Assembly: GCF_900115365.1 (NCBI RefSeq)
Contig: NZ_FOWD01000044.1
Span: forward strand, 1 to 33,178
DNA: 33,178 bases
Source of the DNA: Anaerocolumna aminovalerica
GTDB lineage: Bacteria; Bacillota; Clostridia; Lachnospirales; Lachnospiraceae
Reading direction: 5' to 3'
Positions 1 through 7,761 of the stretch are shown piece by piece. The notes beneath the pieces are model-generated. The model searched no databases, was not told the origin of the DNA, and saw only the letters and a list, made by a program, of their open reading frames with translations. Position 1 is the stretch's first letter; each line of letters opens with the position of its first letter. A program made the position numbers and the translations under genes.

Positions 1-96
1 TGTTCCATTTTTAACAGGATTTTCTTTCAGGTATCCATTAACCATTTCACGTAGAGCCTGTCTTTCGGGAGACTCGTTCCTTCTTCTTTTCGCCAT
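1..96 (-). CDS. IS256-like transposase, N-terminal fragment (cut by window edge)
   Basis: The reading frame starts with ATG at 94-96 and runs off the left edge of the window, giving 32 residues that begin MAKRRRNESPERQALREMVN. A GGAGG ribosome site lies at 101-109 with good spacing. The basic start followed by a helix with a LREMxNxYLKEN pattern is like clostridial IS256-family transposases; the DDE catalytic core is not in the window. The frame is open to the edge, so nothing shows that the gene is broken. Family assignment rests on a short stretch and is provisional. Confidence 0.55.
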   Translation of the reverse strand, partial: MAKRRRNESPERQALREMVNGYLKENPVKNGT

Positions 97-170
97 AAAA
101 TAAACCTCCAAACTGAGTAATTTTATTTTACATCAGTTTGAAGGTTTACACAAACTTTGGGATACACCCA
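1..170 (-). mobile_element. Terminal part of an IS256-like insertion sequence
   Basis: The window opens inside an insertion sequence. It holds the first 32 codons of a transposase on the minus strand, its ribosome site, and a terminal region ending near 170. The outer end reads inward as tgggtgtatcccaaagtttg, which resembles the terminal repeats of IS256/Mutator-type elements. The exact outer base and any target duplication cannot be fixed because the other end lies outside the window. The family call is from memory of similar proteins and is moderately sure. Confidence 0.55.
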
Positions 171-196
171 TTTACTGTTGCCAAATTTGCTTTCAC

Positions 197-238
197 AGCA
201 GAAAAAGTCCGAGACTTACACCTTGAACTTTTTCTGCT
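197..238 (-). terminator. Hairpin downstream of proA, possible terminator
   Basis: A perfect 12-bp inverted repeat (agcagaaaaagt at 197-208, actttttctgct at 227-238) lies 30 bases past the proA stop. No clean U-run follows on the minus strand, so it may end transcription weakly or only protect the 3' end. Confidence 0.45.
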
Positions 239-267
239 ATATTGGAGCCGTATTTTAACCAGACCGC

Positions 268-1515
268 TTATTCCCGTATTTGTCCATTTCCAAATATAAT
301 GTATTTAGTAGTGGTAAGTGCTAAAAGCCCCATTGGCCCTCTGGCATGGAGTTTTTGCGTACTGATTCCAATTTCTGCGCCAAATCCAAATTCTCCGCCG
401 TCCGTAAAACGGGTGGAAGCATTAACGTAAACAGCCGCTGCATCTATTTCGTTGTGGAATTTCATAGCATGGTTATAGTCGTTAGTGATGATGGATTCTG
501 AATGCTTTGTACTATAATAATTAATATGTTCAATTGCTTCCTCTATGGAATCTACTACTTTTAAAGAAATTATTTTATCCAGGTATTCCATACCGTAATC
601 TTCTTCTGTTGCCGGCTCTATTTTATCACAAATTCCTTTTGCTCTTTCATCCCCACGAATAACAACTTGTTTAGCATTTAGTCGCTCATATACCAATGGA
701 ATAAAATTGTCCCCGATTTTACTGTGAACAACTAAAGACTCACAAGCGTTACATACTCCAAGCCTTTGTGTTTTAGCATTATCAATGATATTTAAAGCCA
801 TATCAAAATCTGCATATTCATCTACATAAACATGGCAATTACCGGTTCCTGTTTCAATAACAGGAACAGTACTATTCTCAACAACACTGCGGATTAATCC
901 GGCGCCGCCCCTTGGTATTAAAACATCAATATATTTATTTAACCGCATCATTTCTGTTGCTACTTCTCTATCTGTATTCTCGATCAGCTGAATGGCATCT
1001 TCTGCAATACCTGCTTCTTTCAAGGCTTTACGGATAATAGTTACAATGGCTATGTTGGTATGAATGGCATCGCTTCCACCTCTTAATATAACCGCATTAC
1101 CTGTTTTAAAGCACAATCCGAAAGCATCCGCAGTTACATTTGGTCTTGACTCATATATAATTCCTACAACACCCAAGGGAACTCTTTTTTCTCCGATCAT
1201 AAGGCCATTTGGCCTTTGTTTCATGGAAATGACTTCACCTACCGGATCAGCTAAACCAATAATATCAAGAAGCCCTTTAGACATAGCTTCTATCCTTTCC
1301 GTATTTAATGACAAACGGTCAATCAAAGATTCTTTCATACCATTTTCTTTTGCTTTATTAATATCTGTTTCATTCTCTCGTAAAATATAATCCTTGTTTT
1401 CTATAAGAGCTTCCGACACTAATTTTAAACCTTCATTTTTTCTGAGCTGGCCTAATATATTTAATGCGGTTGCTGCCTTTCTTGCTCTGCTGCCGATATC
1501 CTCTAAATACTTCAT
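268..1515 (-). CDS. proA: Glutamate-5-semialdehyde dehydrogenase (gamma-glutamyl phosphate reductase)
   Basis: Second enzyme of proline synthesis: NADPH-dependent reduction of gamma-glutamyl phosphate to glutamate semialdehyde in the cytosol. The protein is 415 residues, the usual ProA length, with the aldehyde dehydrogenase fold throughout. The catalytic cysteine is in [11 protein letters not shown], near residue 255. The substrate-binding stretch [11 protein letters not shown] is also clear. Two ATG codons are adjacent (1516-1518 and 1513-1515); the second is chosen because GGAGG then sits 7 bases upstream. The frame extends further upstream, but without a ribosome site. It is the last gene of a cluster with proB, a YnzC-like gene and a folate gene, so it is probably co-transcribed with proB although about 1.3 kb separates them. 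Very confident. Confidence 0.97.
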   Translation of the reverse strand: MKYLEDIGSRARKAATALNILGQLRKNEGLKLVSEALIENKDYILRENETDINKAKENGMKESLIDRLSLNTERIEAMSKGLLDIIGLADPVGEVISMKQRPNGLMIGEKRVPLGVVGIIYESRPNVTADAFGLCFKTGNAVILRGGSDAIHTNIAIVTIIRKALKEAGIAEDAIQLIENTDREVATEMMRLNKYIDVLIPRGGAGLIRSVVENSTVPVIETGTGNCHVYVDEYADFDMALNIIDNAKTQRLGVCNACESLVVHSKIGDNFIPLVYERLNAKQVVIRGDERAKGICDKIEPATEEDYGMEYLDKIISLKVVDSIEEAIEHINYYSTKHSESIITNDYNHAMKFHNEIDAAAVYVNASTRFTDGGEFGFGAEIGISTQKLHARGPMGLLALTTTKYIIFGNGQIRE

Positions 1516-1595
1516 CATGCATCCTCCTCTCTTAAAATACCTCTCAATGATTTGCACTATTATTCCAAAATAGTAGTTTCAATAAATAATATTAG

Positions 1596-2156
1596 TTATT
1601 CTATTATTCTTGTTGGTGTAATTATATAGTCCACCTTTTTATCATATTCCTCCGCCGGAAGCTTCTCATATATCTGAAAATCAAAGGCCAGTGCTATTTT
1701 TCTGATTGATTTATCTATATACTTGGTAAAAAACTTATCATAATAACCTTTTCCATATCCTATACGGTTTCTTTGTCTGTCAAAAGCCAATCCCGGAACT
1801 ATACAAAGACTTTCTTCCGCAAGGGACGGAATTGCTTCCTCTCCGGAAAATGGTTCCGGTATTCCAAGTGTACCGGGCTTTAATTCTTCTAAAGCATTTA
1901 TATAGTAAAACTTCATTTCATGATCTACAATCTTTGGTACAGCTACTTTCTTATTTTGTTCTAACGCCGTAAGAATAATATGGTTTGTAATTACTTCCTG
2001 ATTAAAGGAAACATAGCAAAACAACTGATTACTATCCCTGAACCAGGAACTATTCAGTAACTTGTCTGTTATTCTGTTACTGTCCTCCTGAATTGCAGTT
2101 CTCGATAATTTAATTTTTGTTTCTTTTATATGAGCTCTTAATTCTTGTTTATTCAT
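1596..2156 (-). CDS. 5-formyltetrahydrofolate cyclo-ligase (MTHFS family)
   Basis: Converts 5-formyl-THF to 5,10-methenyl-THF using ATP, returning a storage or inhibitory folate to the one-carbon pool. The protein is 186 residues, normal for the family. The C-terminal motif GYGKGYYDKF (ATP and folate binding) is intact, and the N-terminal helix MNKQELRAHIKETK is typical. The start is the ATG at 2154-2156; an upstream TTG at 2183 keeps the frame open but has no convincing ribosome site, and even the chosen start has only a weak AAGG. The gene lies 80 bases before proA on the same strand, so it probably shares its transcript, although folate and proline metabolism have no obvious link here. Known symbols for the family include ygfA and yqgN. 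Confidence 0.93.
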   Translation of the reverse strand: MNKQELRAHIKETKIKLSRTAIQEDSNRITDKLLNSSWFRDSNQLFCYVSFNQEVITNHIILTALEQNKKVAVPKIVDHEMKFYYINALEELKPGTLGIPEPFSGEEAIPSLAEESLCIVPGLAFDRQRNRIGYGKGYYDKFFTKYIDKSIRKIALAFDFQIYEKLPAEEYDKKVDYIITPTRIIE

Positions 2157-2213
2157 TTTAACCTTATTCCGGCACTTAGCCAATTAATATTGATAGTATT
2201 ATTTATATTATCT

Positions 2214-2373
2214 ATTGCTTATTTTTTATTGTTTATTTTTCTTTGATAATTATTGTTTTTTATTGCTTTTTTATTATTCCTTTACTTATTTTCCAATTGT
2301 TATATTCTATTGCTTTTTCCGTTGTTTATTATACCATTGCTTATTTTTTATTGTTTATTTTTCTTTGATAATT
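2214..2373. repeat. 38-bp perfect direct repeat, copies at 2214-2251 and 2336-2373
   Basis: The string beginning attgcttattttttattg occurs twice without mismatch, 122 bases apart. The right copy contains the last codons and stop of the YnzC-like gene; the left copy lies in the gap before the folate gene. The DNA between is built of looser versions of the same T-rich unit (tattgctttt, ttgtttatt, ttacttatt), so the whole tract looks like a decayed slippage array grown from the gene's 3' end. Confidence 0.85.
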
Positions 2374-2557
2374 CTGTAACGGTACCATCCGGATTTAATA
2401 AGGATATATTATTCAACGTACCTCTTAAATTATTTCGAACGGCTTTAATATATTCACTTCTTAAGTCAGCCTGCTCTTTCTTTTCTTCTGCTGTAAGACC
2501 TTCATTTTGAGATTTTTTATAAAGTTCATTAATTCTTGCTAATTTTGAATCTTCCAT
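2348..2557 (-). CDS. YnzC/UPF0291 (DUF896) small protein
   Basis: A 69-residue soluble protein. The N-terminal part (EDSKLARINELYKKSQ, then GLTAEEKKEQADLRSEYI) is the hallmark of the DUF896/YnzC family: a short two-helix hairpin. B. subtilis YnzC is linked to the SOS operon; the molecular role is unknown. Start: ATG at 2555-2557 with GGAG 11 bases upstream; a longer frame to 2578 has no ribosome site. It lies between proB and the folate gene, all on the minus strand. Its last eight codons are part of a 38-bp sequence repeated just downstream. Family assignment is firm, function is not. Confidence 0.9.
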   Translation of the reverse strand: MEDSKLARINELYKKSQNEGLTAEEKKEQADLRSEYIKAVRNNLRGTLNNISLLNPDGTVTELSKKNKQ

Positions 2558-2611
2558 TATACAATTTACTCCTTTCAAACTCTGGAGCCTTTATGCGTAG
2601 CACAAGTCTCC

Positions 2612-2754
2612 GGTTAAAAGAATATTGTTCTTTTAACCTTTTACCTTTCTGTTCTTTTAGGCTAATATAATCGTTTGCCTTATATTAGCGTGATTCTAAG
2701 TCTATGATTATATTAATGCTTTACTTATGAAATTCCTATTTATAAACTTAGAAT
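2612..2754 (-). other. Three consecutive perfect stem-loops between proB and the YnzC-like gene
   Basis: In a 218-bp gap there are three perfect inverted repeats in a row: 2612-2622 with 2628-2638 (11-bp stem, 5-base loop), 2661-2670 with 2680-2689 (10-bp stem, 9-base loop), and 2693-2701 with 2746-2754 (9-bp stem, wide loop). None is followed by a U-run on the minus strand, so they are not ordinary intrinsic terminators. They could be RNA processing or stability elements that set different levels for proB and the genes after it, or remains of a small repeat element. Confidence 0.6.
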
Positions 2755-2775
2755 ACCCTAGTTTATCTGATAACC

Positions 2776-3633
2776 TTATTCTTTGTTGTATTGTTCTGTT
2801 TTAATGTAATCCAATAATACAAAATCTTTATTCTTATGGGCTTTAAATAAAGTTCCCACATTATTTCCTTCCATAACATCATTAATGATTGAAACATCTT
2901 CTCCATTGGCGATGACCATATCAGCTCCGGAATCGGTGGCAATTTTGGCAGCTACTATTTTTGTTGCCATTCCTCCGGTTCCAACAGATGTAGCAGTATC
3001 TTTTGCCATTTCATTTAATCCATTATCAATTACTTCAACAAAATCTATGAATTTTGCATTTTTATTCTTATGAGGATCGTCAGTATATAACCCATCTATG
3101 TCCGATAGTAAAATCAATAAATCTCCATGAACCAATGCGGTAACAATTGCGGAGAGGGTGTCATTATCGCCGAATTCAATTTCATCGGTAGAAACAGTAT
3201 CGTTTTCATTTACAATGGGTATTACACCTAGTTTTAACAGTTCCTCAAAGGTATTACGGGCATTCTTTCTGCTAATATTATTAATCATAGTATCCTTTGT
3301 CATAAGAATCTGAGCAGGTACCTGATTATATTCCGCAAATAATTTCTGATATACCATCATGAGACGTGCCTGACCTACTGCAGCACAAGCCTGTTTTACT
3401 GATTTTGCTTTTGGTTTTTCCTTTAATCCTATGGTTTCCCTGCCAACTGCAATAGCACCGGAGGATACCAGAATTACTTCTTTTCCTTGGTTTCTTAAAT
3501 CTGTTAATACTCTGACCAGTTTTTCTATCTTCATCAGATTAATGCTTCCTGTAGCCGGATGGGTTAATGAAGAGGAACCTATCTTAACTACAATTCTTTT
3601 CTTATCTTTTAAAGTTAATCGGCTGTTTATCAT
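2776..3633 (-). CDS. proB: Glutamate 5-kinase, short form without PUA domain
   Basis: First step of proline synthesis: ATP-dependent phosphorylation of glutamate to gamma-glutamyl phosphate, normally the feedback-controlled step. The amino-acid kinase fold is complete: nucleotide/phosphate motif VVKIGSSSLT at residues 15-24, SSGAIAVG near 56-63, NENDTV at 141-146, SDIDGLYTDDP at 176-186 and GTGGMATK at 218-225. The protein is 285 residues, whereas E. coli ProB is about 367 because of a C-terminal PUA domain; here the chain ends after the kinase domain, a known variant in clostridia. The ATG start has AAAGGTG at good spacing. It heads the proline cluster; its leader carries an interspersed hairpin element. 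No T-box is visible upstream. Confidence 0.96.
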   Translation of the reverse strand: MINSRLTLKDKKRIVVKIGSSSLTHPATGSINLMKIEKLVRVLTDLRNQGKEVILVSSGAIAVGRETIGLKEKPKAKSVKQACAAVGQARLMMVYQKLFAEYNQVPAQILMTKDTMINNISRKNARNTFEELLKLGVIPIVNENDTVSTDEIEFGDNDTLSAIVTALVHGDLLILLSDIDGLYTDDPHKNKNAKFIDFVEVIDNGLNEMAKDTATSVGTGGMATKIVAAKIATDSGADMVIANGEDVSIINDVMEGNNVGTLFKAHKNKDFVLLDYIKTEQYNKE

Positions 3634-3690
3634 TCTTTACACCTTTTGTATATCACAACTGTTTCAGATGTGATACTGCCACAAATAAAC

Positions 3691-3844
3691 AGATTGAAAG
3701 AAATCTTTGCGGCAGCCTTTCTTATATCTTTATTTTCTTTCAATCTTCCAAACCTTGAACCTTGTACCACTTTATATCAATAAATTATAGATGAAGAGAT
3801 TAAGAATGAAATTCAAATGGATTCATTTTTGGTTTCTTCATGTT
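3691..3844 (-). repeat. Two-domain interspersed hairpin element, copy 1 (proB leader)
   Basis: Domain B is an inverted repeat, 3691-3703 with 3734-3746 (agattgaaagaaa / tttctttcaatct), enclosing ctttgcgg. Domain A runs from about 3783 to 3844 and is closed by atgaaga / tcttcat, with aatgaa / ttcatt inside and the block attcaaatggattc. The same two domains, in the same order and orientation, recur at 26147-26263. Both copies sit just upstream of a minus-strand gene, so they would be in that gene's 5' leader if transcribed. Confidence 0.65.
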
Positions 3845-3897
3845 AATAAGCAAACAAATCAATTTATTAAGTTATTTTATTACAACATTAATTTCAT

Positions 3898-4154
3898 TAA
3901 TTATATTTCAATTAATTATACCACAAGCAATTATATTCAAGTAATTATATTCAAGTAATTATATTCAAGTAATATATTAAGCAATTATATTCAAGTAATA
4001 TATTCAAGTAATTATATTCAAGTAATTATATTCAAGTAATTATATTCAAGCAATTATACCATAAGTAATTAATTTCAAGTAACTATACCACAAGTAATTA
4101 CATCCAAGTAATTATATTCAAGCAATTATATATATTCAAACAATTATATTAAAG
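3898..4154. repeat. Tandem minisatellite, about 18 units of 14-15 bp
   Basis: The unit is taattatattcaag (14 bp), repeated about 18 times head to tail. Variants begin with c, carry a ccacaag ending that makes a 15-bp unit, or have lost two bases (taatatattcaag). The array fills the gap between the 3' end of the flavoprotein gene and the proB leader and stops a few bases from the TGA at 4158-4160. There are no unique spacers, so it is not a CRISPR array. The near-identical central units suggest recent slippage and possible length differences between strains. Confidence 0.93.
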
Positions 4155-4157
4155 CAA

Positions 4158-5771
4158 TCATACTGCTTTATATCGTGAAGCAATTGCTTCATAAACCTTT
4201 ATACCGTCCATGGCTGCAGAAGTAATTCCACCTGCATAACCGGCTCCTTCTCCACATGGATAAATGCCTGATATATTGGATTCAAATTCTTCATTTCGAA
4301 TAATGCGAATAGGTGAAGATGTTCTGGACTCCACACCTGCAAGTATTGCTTCCTCGTCTGCAAACCCTGGTATCTTTTTATCGAATGCCTGAACTCCTTC
4401 AATCAAGGTATCTGTAATATAATCCGGAAGGCATTCCCTCAGATTTGCAAATGTATACTGCCCCTTTATTATGGGCTTAATATGGCCTATTGTATCATTC
4501 TCTTGATTCCGGCACAAGTCTCCAAATAGTTGAACAGGTATTACACCCTTTCCGGTTTTATATGCTGCCTTTTCCAGTATTCTTTGATATTCTATACCGG
4601 ATAGGGCTTCCGGAATATCATTGGCTTTCGGAAAATCCTCCGGAGTAACGGTAACAATCAATGCACTATTGGCATTTTCTTCGTCTCTGGCATGATTGCT
4701 CATACCATTTACAACTAGACCTCCTTGTTCAGAAGAAGAATTAACAACAAAACCTCCCGGACACATGCAAAAAGAATAAACCCCTCTTCCAGAGCTTGCC
4801 TGATGACTTAGTTTATAGTCTGCCGCCGGTAATTTTTCATATAAGTCACCATATTGGTTGTGGCTTATTAACTTTTGCGGATGCTGAATACGTACACCTA
4901 CTGCAAATGATTTTTGAATCATATCCAATCCCTTTTTGTATATTAATTCAAAGGTATCTCTTGCACTATGTCCAACGGCTAATACTAAAGTATTACACTC
5001 CAATACTTCCTTATGATTAAGTTCAACACCGGTCAGCCTTCCCTTTTCTATAAATAAGTCCGTCAGGCAGGTTCGAAATCTCACTTCTCCACCTAATGCT
5101 ATAATTTCCTTTCGAATACCTTGAACAACTCCTTGTAACTTGTCTGTTCCTATATGGGGTTTGTTAAGATAGAGAATTTCTTCCGGCGCACCATGTTCTG
5201 CAAAAATCTCAAGAACCTTACGGCCTCTTCCAAACTGGTCTTTAACTAGTGTATTTAATTTACCGTCGGAAAAAGTCCCTGCTCCTCCTTCGCCAAACTG
5301 CACATTAGAATTCTCATCTAACTCATTGGTTTGCCAGAAGTGTTCTACCGCCTTCACACGATTCGATATTTCATCTCCCCGCTCTAAAATAATCGGAGCA
5401 TAACCTTCTCTGGCCAACATCAAACCGCAGAATAATCCTGCCGGCCCAAAGCCTGCTATTACAGGCCTGTGTTTCAATTTTTCATTTCCGCTGGGTCTAT
5501 AACTATACTTTTGCCTTTCACCTATGGTGATGTTGCTATTATGAAGTTTCTTTACTATTTTGCCTTCATCCTTTACTTCCACTTCCAAACTATACACATA
5601 ATTAGTATTATGAATGGATGATTCATTTTTCTTTCTGGCATCAATGGATTTCTTAACGATTGAAAAGTGTATAATATCTGATTCCTGTATTTTCAATTGC
5701 TTTGCAATCTGTTTCTTTAAGTCTTCCTTTGTATGATCTATCTTTAATTTTAATTGGGTAATTTGGATCAC
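4158..5771 (-). CDS. FAD-dependent dehydrogenase, COG2509-type
   Basis: A 537-residue cytosolic flavoprotein. Residues 1-95 form a family-specific N-terminal domain. The dinucleotide motif IAGFGPAGLFCG lies at 105-116 and the acidic ribose-binding end of the second strand is ILERG near 128-132. FGEGGAGTFSDGK and the C-terminal YPCGEGAGYAGGI are typical of this conserved but functionally undefined family. The start is GTG at 5769-5771 with a GGGAGAAG ribosome site. It begins 19 bases after the stop of another flavoprotein gene (5791-7002), so the two are almost surely co-transcribed. The substrate is not known; do not read a specific reaction into it. Confidence 0.9.
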   Translation of the reverse strand: MIQITQLKLKIDHTKEDLKKQIAKQLKIQESDIIHFSIVKKSIDARKKNESSIHNTNYVYSLEVEVKDEGKIVKKLHNSNITIGERQKYSYRPSGNEKLKHRPVIAGFGPAGLFCGLMLAREGYAPIILERGDEISNRVKAVEHFWQTNELDENSNVQFGEGGAGTFSDGKLNTLVKDQFGRGRKVLEIFAEHGAPEEILYLNKPHIGTDKLQGVVQGIRKEIIALGGEVRFRTCLTDLFIEKGRLTGVELNHKEVLECNTLVLAVGHSARDTFELIYKKGLDMIQKSFAVGVRIQHPQKLISHNQYGDLYEKLPAADYKLSHQASSGRGVYSFCMCPGGFVVNSSSEQGGLVVNGMSNHARDEENANSALIVTVTPEDFPKANDIPEALSGIEYQRILEKAAYKTGKGVIPVQLFGDLCRNQENDTIGHIKPIIKGQYTFANLRECLPDYITDTLIEGVQAFDKKIPGFADEEAILAGVESRTSSPIRIIRNEEFESNISGIYPCGEGAGYAGGITSAAMDGIKVYEAIASRYKAV

Positions 5772-5790
5772 TTCACACTTCTCCCGTCTA

Positions 5791-7002
5791 TTATAAATTC
5801 ATTCCTGCAATTGCCCCGGTAGACCACGCCCATTGAAGATTATAGCCTCCGCAAGTACCATCCACATCAACAAGTTCACCGGTGAGATAAAGTCCCTTCA
5901 CCAGTTTCGATTCCATAGAAATTGGTGAAATCTCAGCAGTATCCACCCCTCCTGCACTTACTTGTGCCTGCTCAAAAGGATTTGTCTCTGAAATAGGAAT
6001 CTTCCATTCCTTTATCTGATTAACTAGATCCGTTATATTGTTCCTATTTACTTTTTCCCATGACAAAGCAGGTTCAATTCCAACTTCTTTTAACATTATA
6101 AATGTTAATTTATTATTAAACAGTCCCACCATAGACTCTTCTGCTGTTTTTTTGGGATTACTTTTTATTCTTTCAGTTATTAGTTCAAATGTATCTTTCC
6201 AATTAAGGGATGGTAAAAAATCTACCTTTAGATCAACCCTCTTATTTTCACTTATTGCTTTTGCTGCAAATCTGCTTAATTGAAAGATAGGAATACCTGA
6301 CACTCCATAATTAGCTATAAGCAGTTCACCCTTCTCTTCAGCTGTAAATCTATCATTTACGAATAACTTAATATAAGCTTCCGTTCTAACACCTGCCAAA
6401 GTTTTAAAATACTTTTCTTTAGACTTTAACTGCACCAGTGCCGGCAGTGGTTTTATAATCTTATGCCCCAATTCTTTTGCTAACAGATACCCACTTCCGT
6501 CAGAGCCATGATTAGGTGAGGCACAGCCTCCTGCTGCCAAAATCACCTTATCCGCTGTAAAGTCACCTTTATTGGTAGTAAGTGTAAATATGTTTTTATT
6601 CTTATAAATGTGCTCAACATGTACTGCTAAACAAATATTTACTTTTAACTGCCTTAACTCCATCTCTAACACCTGAACTACGGAGGCCGCCTGTTCAGAA
6701 TTAGGATAGACATACCCCTCTCTCTCTTTCGGATATATGCCTAATTGGCGGAAAAAATCTATAGTTTCATGAACACCAAAAACTGATAGCACTTTCATAG
6801 GAAAGGTACTGTCATTGCTTCTATAACACTCCGGTAACTGAACTAAGTTGGTATAATTACACTTTCCATTTCCAGTAGCCAGTATCTTTTTACCAGTTTT
6901 ATCTTTATGCTCTAAAATAGTGACCTTATGCCCCCGTCTTGCGGCAAAAATTCCTGCCGTCAAACCCGATGCACCACCGCCAACAATAATCACATTTTTC
7001 AT
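5791..7002 (-). CDS. NAD(P)/FAD-dependent oxidoreductase, HI0933/BaiN-like family
   Basis: A 403-residue flavoprotein with an N-terminal Rossmann motif IIVGGGASGLTAG (residues 5-17) and E30 at the end of the second strand. KILATGNGKCNYTN follows, the signature of the HI0933 (COG2081) family. The C-terminus CGGYNLQWAWSTG is the conserved FAD-binding end. Some relatives (BaiN) act in bile-acid dehydroxylation, but most have no proven substrate, so that role should not be assumed. The start chosen is ATG at 7000-7002, with GAGGAG 7 bases upstream; the frame's extra 11 upstream codons have no ribosome site. First gene of a two-gene unit with 4158-5771. Confidence 0.9.
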   Translation of the reverse strand: MKNVIIVGGGASGLTAGIFAARRGHKVTILEHKDKTGKKILATGNGKCNYTNLVQLPECYRSNDSTFPMKVLSVFGVHETIDFFRQLGIYPKEREGYVYPNSEQAASVVQVLEMELRQLKVNICLAVHVEHIYKNKNIFTLTTNKGDFTADKVILAAGGCASPNHGSDGSGYLLAKELGHKIIKPLPALVQLKSKEKYFKTLAGVRTEAYIKLFVNDRFTAEEKGELLIANYGVSGIPIFQLSRFAAKAISENKRVDLKVDFLPSLNWKDTFELITERIKSNPKKTAEESMVGLFNNKLTFIMLKEVGIEPALSWEKVNRNNITDLVNQIKEWKIPISETNPFEQAQVSAGGVDTAEISPISMESKLVKGLYLTGELVDVDGTCGGYNLQWAWSTGAIAGMNL

Positions 7003-7227
7003 AGAGGAACTCCTCTCAAACAAGCTATTTTTCATTACAATATATTTTAACCGTACACACTTATTATTTCAAGTATAATTATAAAGTGGTCATTTCTTCG
7101 CCTATATGAATTCCTTGTTAATATATACATACTAAACACACTAAAAGCATACGTAACTGATTGTCTCGAAATATTTTGATAAAAATTGTATTTTAGAGAA
7201 GTATATACTTAACAGATAATAAATTTA

Positions 7228-7256
7228 TTTGCAGCTTCTAAGTTTTATACTATAAT
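7228..7256 (+). promoter_or_regulatory. Probable SigA promoter for the DUF2007 gene
   Basis: A perfect TATAAT at 7251-7256 is preceded, 17 bases away, by a poor -35 (tttgca at 7228-7233). Transcription would begin roughly 30 bases before the start codon. Confidence 0.5.
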
Positions 7257-7295
7257 AAAACTAATTATTCTAATAATAAACCTGGAGGTAGACCC

Positions 7296-7661
7296 ATGAT
7301 AACGAATCCGGTTAAACTAGTATCAGCAGTAAATAATATAGATGCTGAACTTATTATTAATTTACTCCACAATAATAATATTACCTGTTATAAAAAGAGC
7401 AGAGGTTCAGGCGGATATATGAATATTTATATGGGATATTCCGTATATGGAGAAGATATCTATGTAGATAAAAACGACTATGAAAAAGCAGAACAATTAT
7501 TAAATGAAATATCTGAAGCTCAAGAATTAATTCCGGAAGACCGGGATAATGACAATGCTCCTGTTCCATTTTTCAAAAACCCAAGAATAATTGCAAGAAT
7601 TTTGTTAATTACGATGCTGGGCGGTATGCTATTAACGGTTTTATTGAATATTATATATTAA
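7296..7661 (+). CDS. DUF2007-type protein with C-terminal membrane helix
   Basis: A 121-residue protein. Residues 5-73 match the DUF2007 pattern (VKLVSAVNNIDAELIINLLH, later VYGEDIYVDKNDYEKAEQLL), a small alpha-beta fold often labelled putative signal transducing and related to PII-like ferredoxin folds. A linker rich in D and E is followed by one transmembrane helix at about 98-119, so the domain should be held on the inner membrane face. The ATG has a strong GGAGG 8 bases upstream. The gene stands alone between a divergent flavoprotein unit and a convergent BofC-like gene. Function unknown. Confidence 0.82.
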   Translation: MITNPVKLVSAVNNIDAELIINLLHNNNITCYKKSRGSGGYMNIYMGYSVYGEDIYVDKNDYEKAEQLLNEISEAQELIPEDRDNDNAPVPFFKNPRIIARILLITMLGGMLLTVLLNIIY

Positions 7662-7695
7662 TAAAAAGACCCTTCATTATTAGATCCATAAAATT

Positions 7696-7731
7696 AGGAA
7701 TGTTGCAATTAAAAATAATTACAACATTCCT
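7696..7731. terminator. Bidirectional intrinsic terminator between convergent genes
   Basis: The inverted repeat aggaatgttgcaatt / aattacaacattcct (one mismatch, 6-base loop) lies between the stops of 7296-7661 (+) and 7762-8532 (-). A run of T follows on the minus-strand side (aattttat) and a weaker one on the plus side. Confidence 0.75.
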
Positions 7732-7761
7732 TTAAAACCCCTCAGTATAGTACTATTTTAA

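Noticed and set aside
2253-2510. Plus-strand hydrophobic ORF
   Set aside because: It is the antisense of the T-rich repeat tract and of the YnzC-like gene; the hydrophobic residues come from T-rich codons and there is no ribosome site.
3634-3900. T-box or proline-responsive leader for proB
   Set aside because: No T-box core or specifier loop was seen; the structure present matches the interspersed element at 26147-26263 instead.
3898-4154. Possible CRISPR array
   Set aside because: The units are 14-15 bp and directly adjacent with no unique spacers, and no cas genes are present, so it is a minisatellite.
4199-4402. Minus-strand ORF of 67 codons within the flavoprotein gene
   Set aside because: Out-of-frame shadow of the flavoprotein C-terminus, without its own ribosome site.
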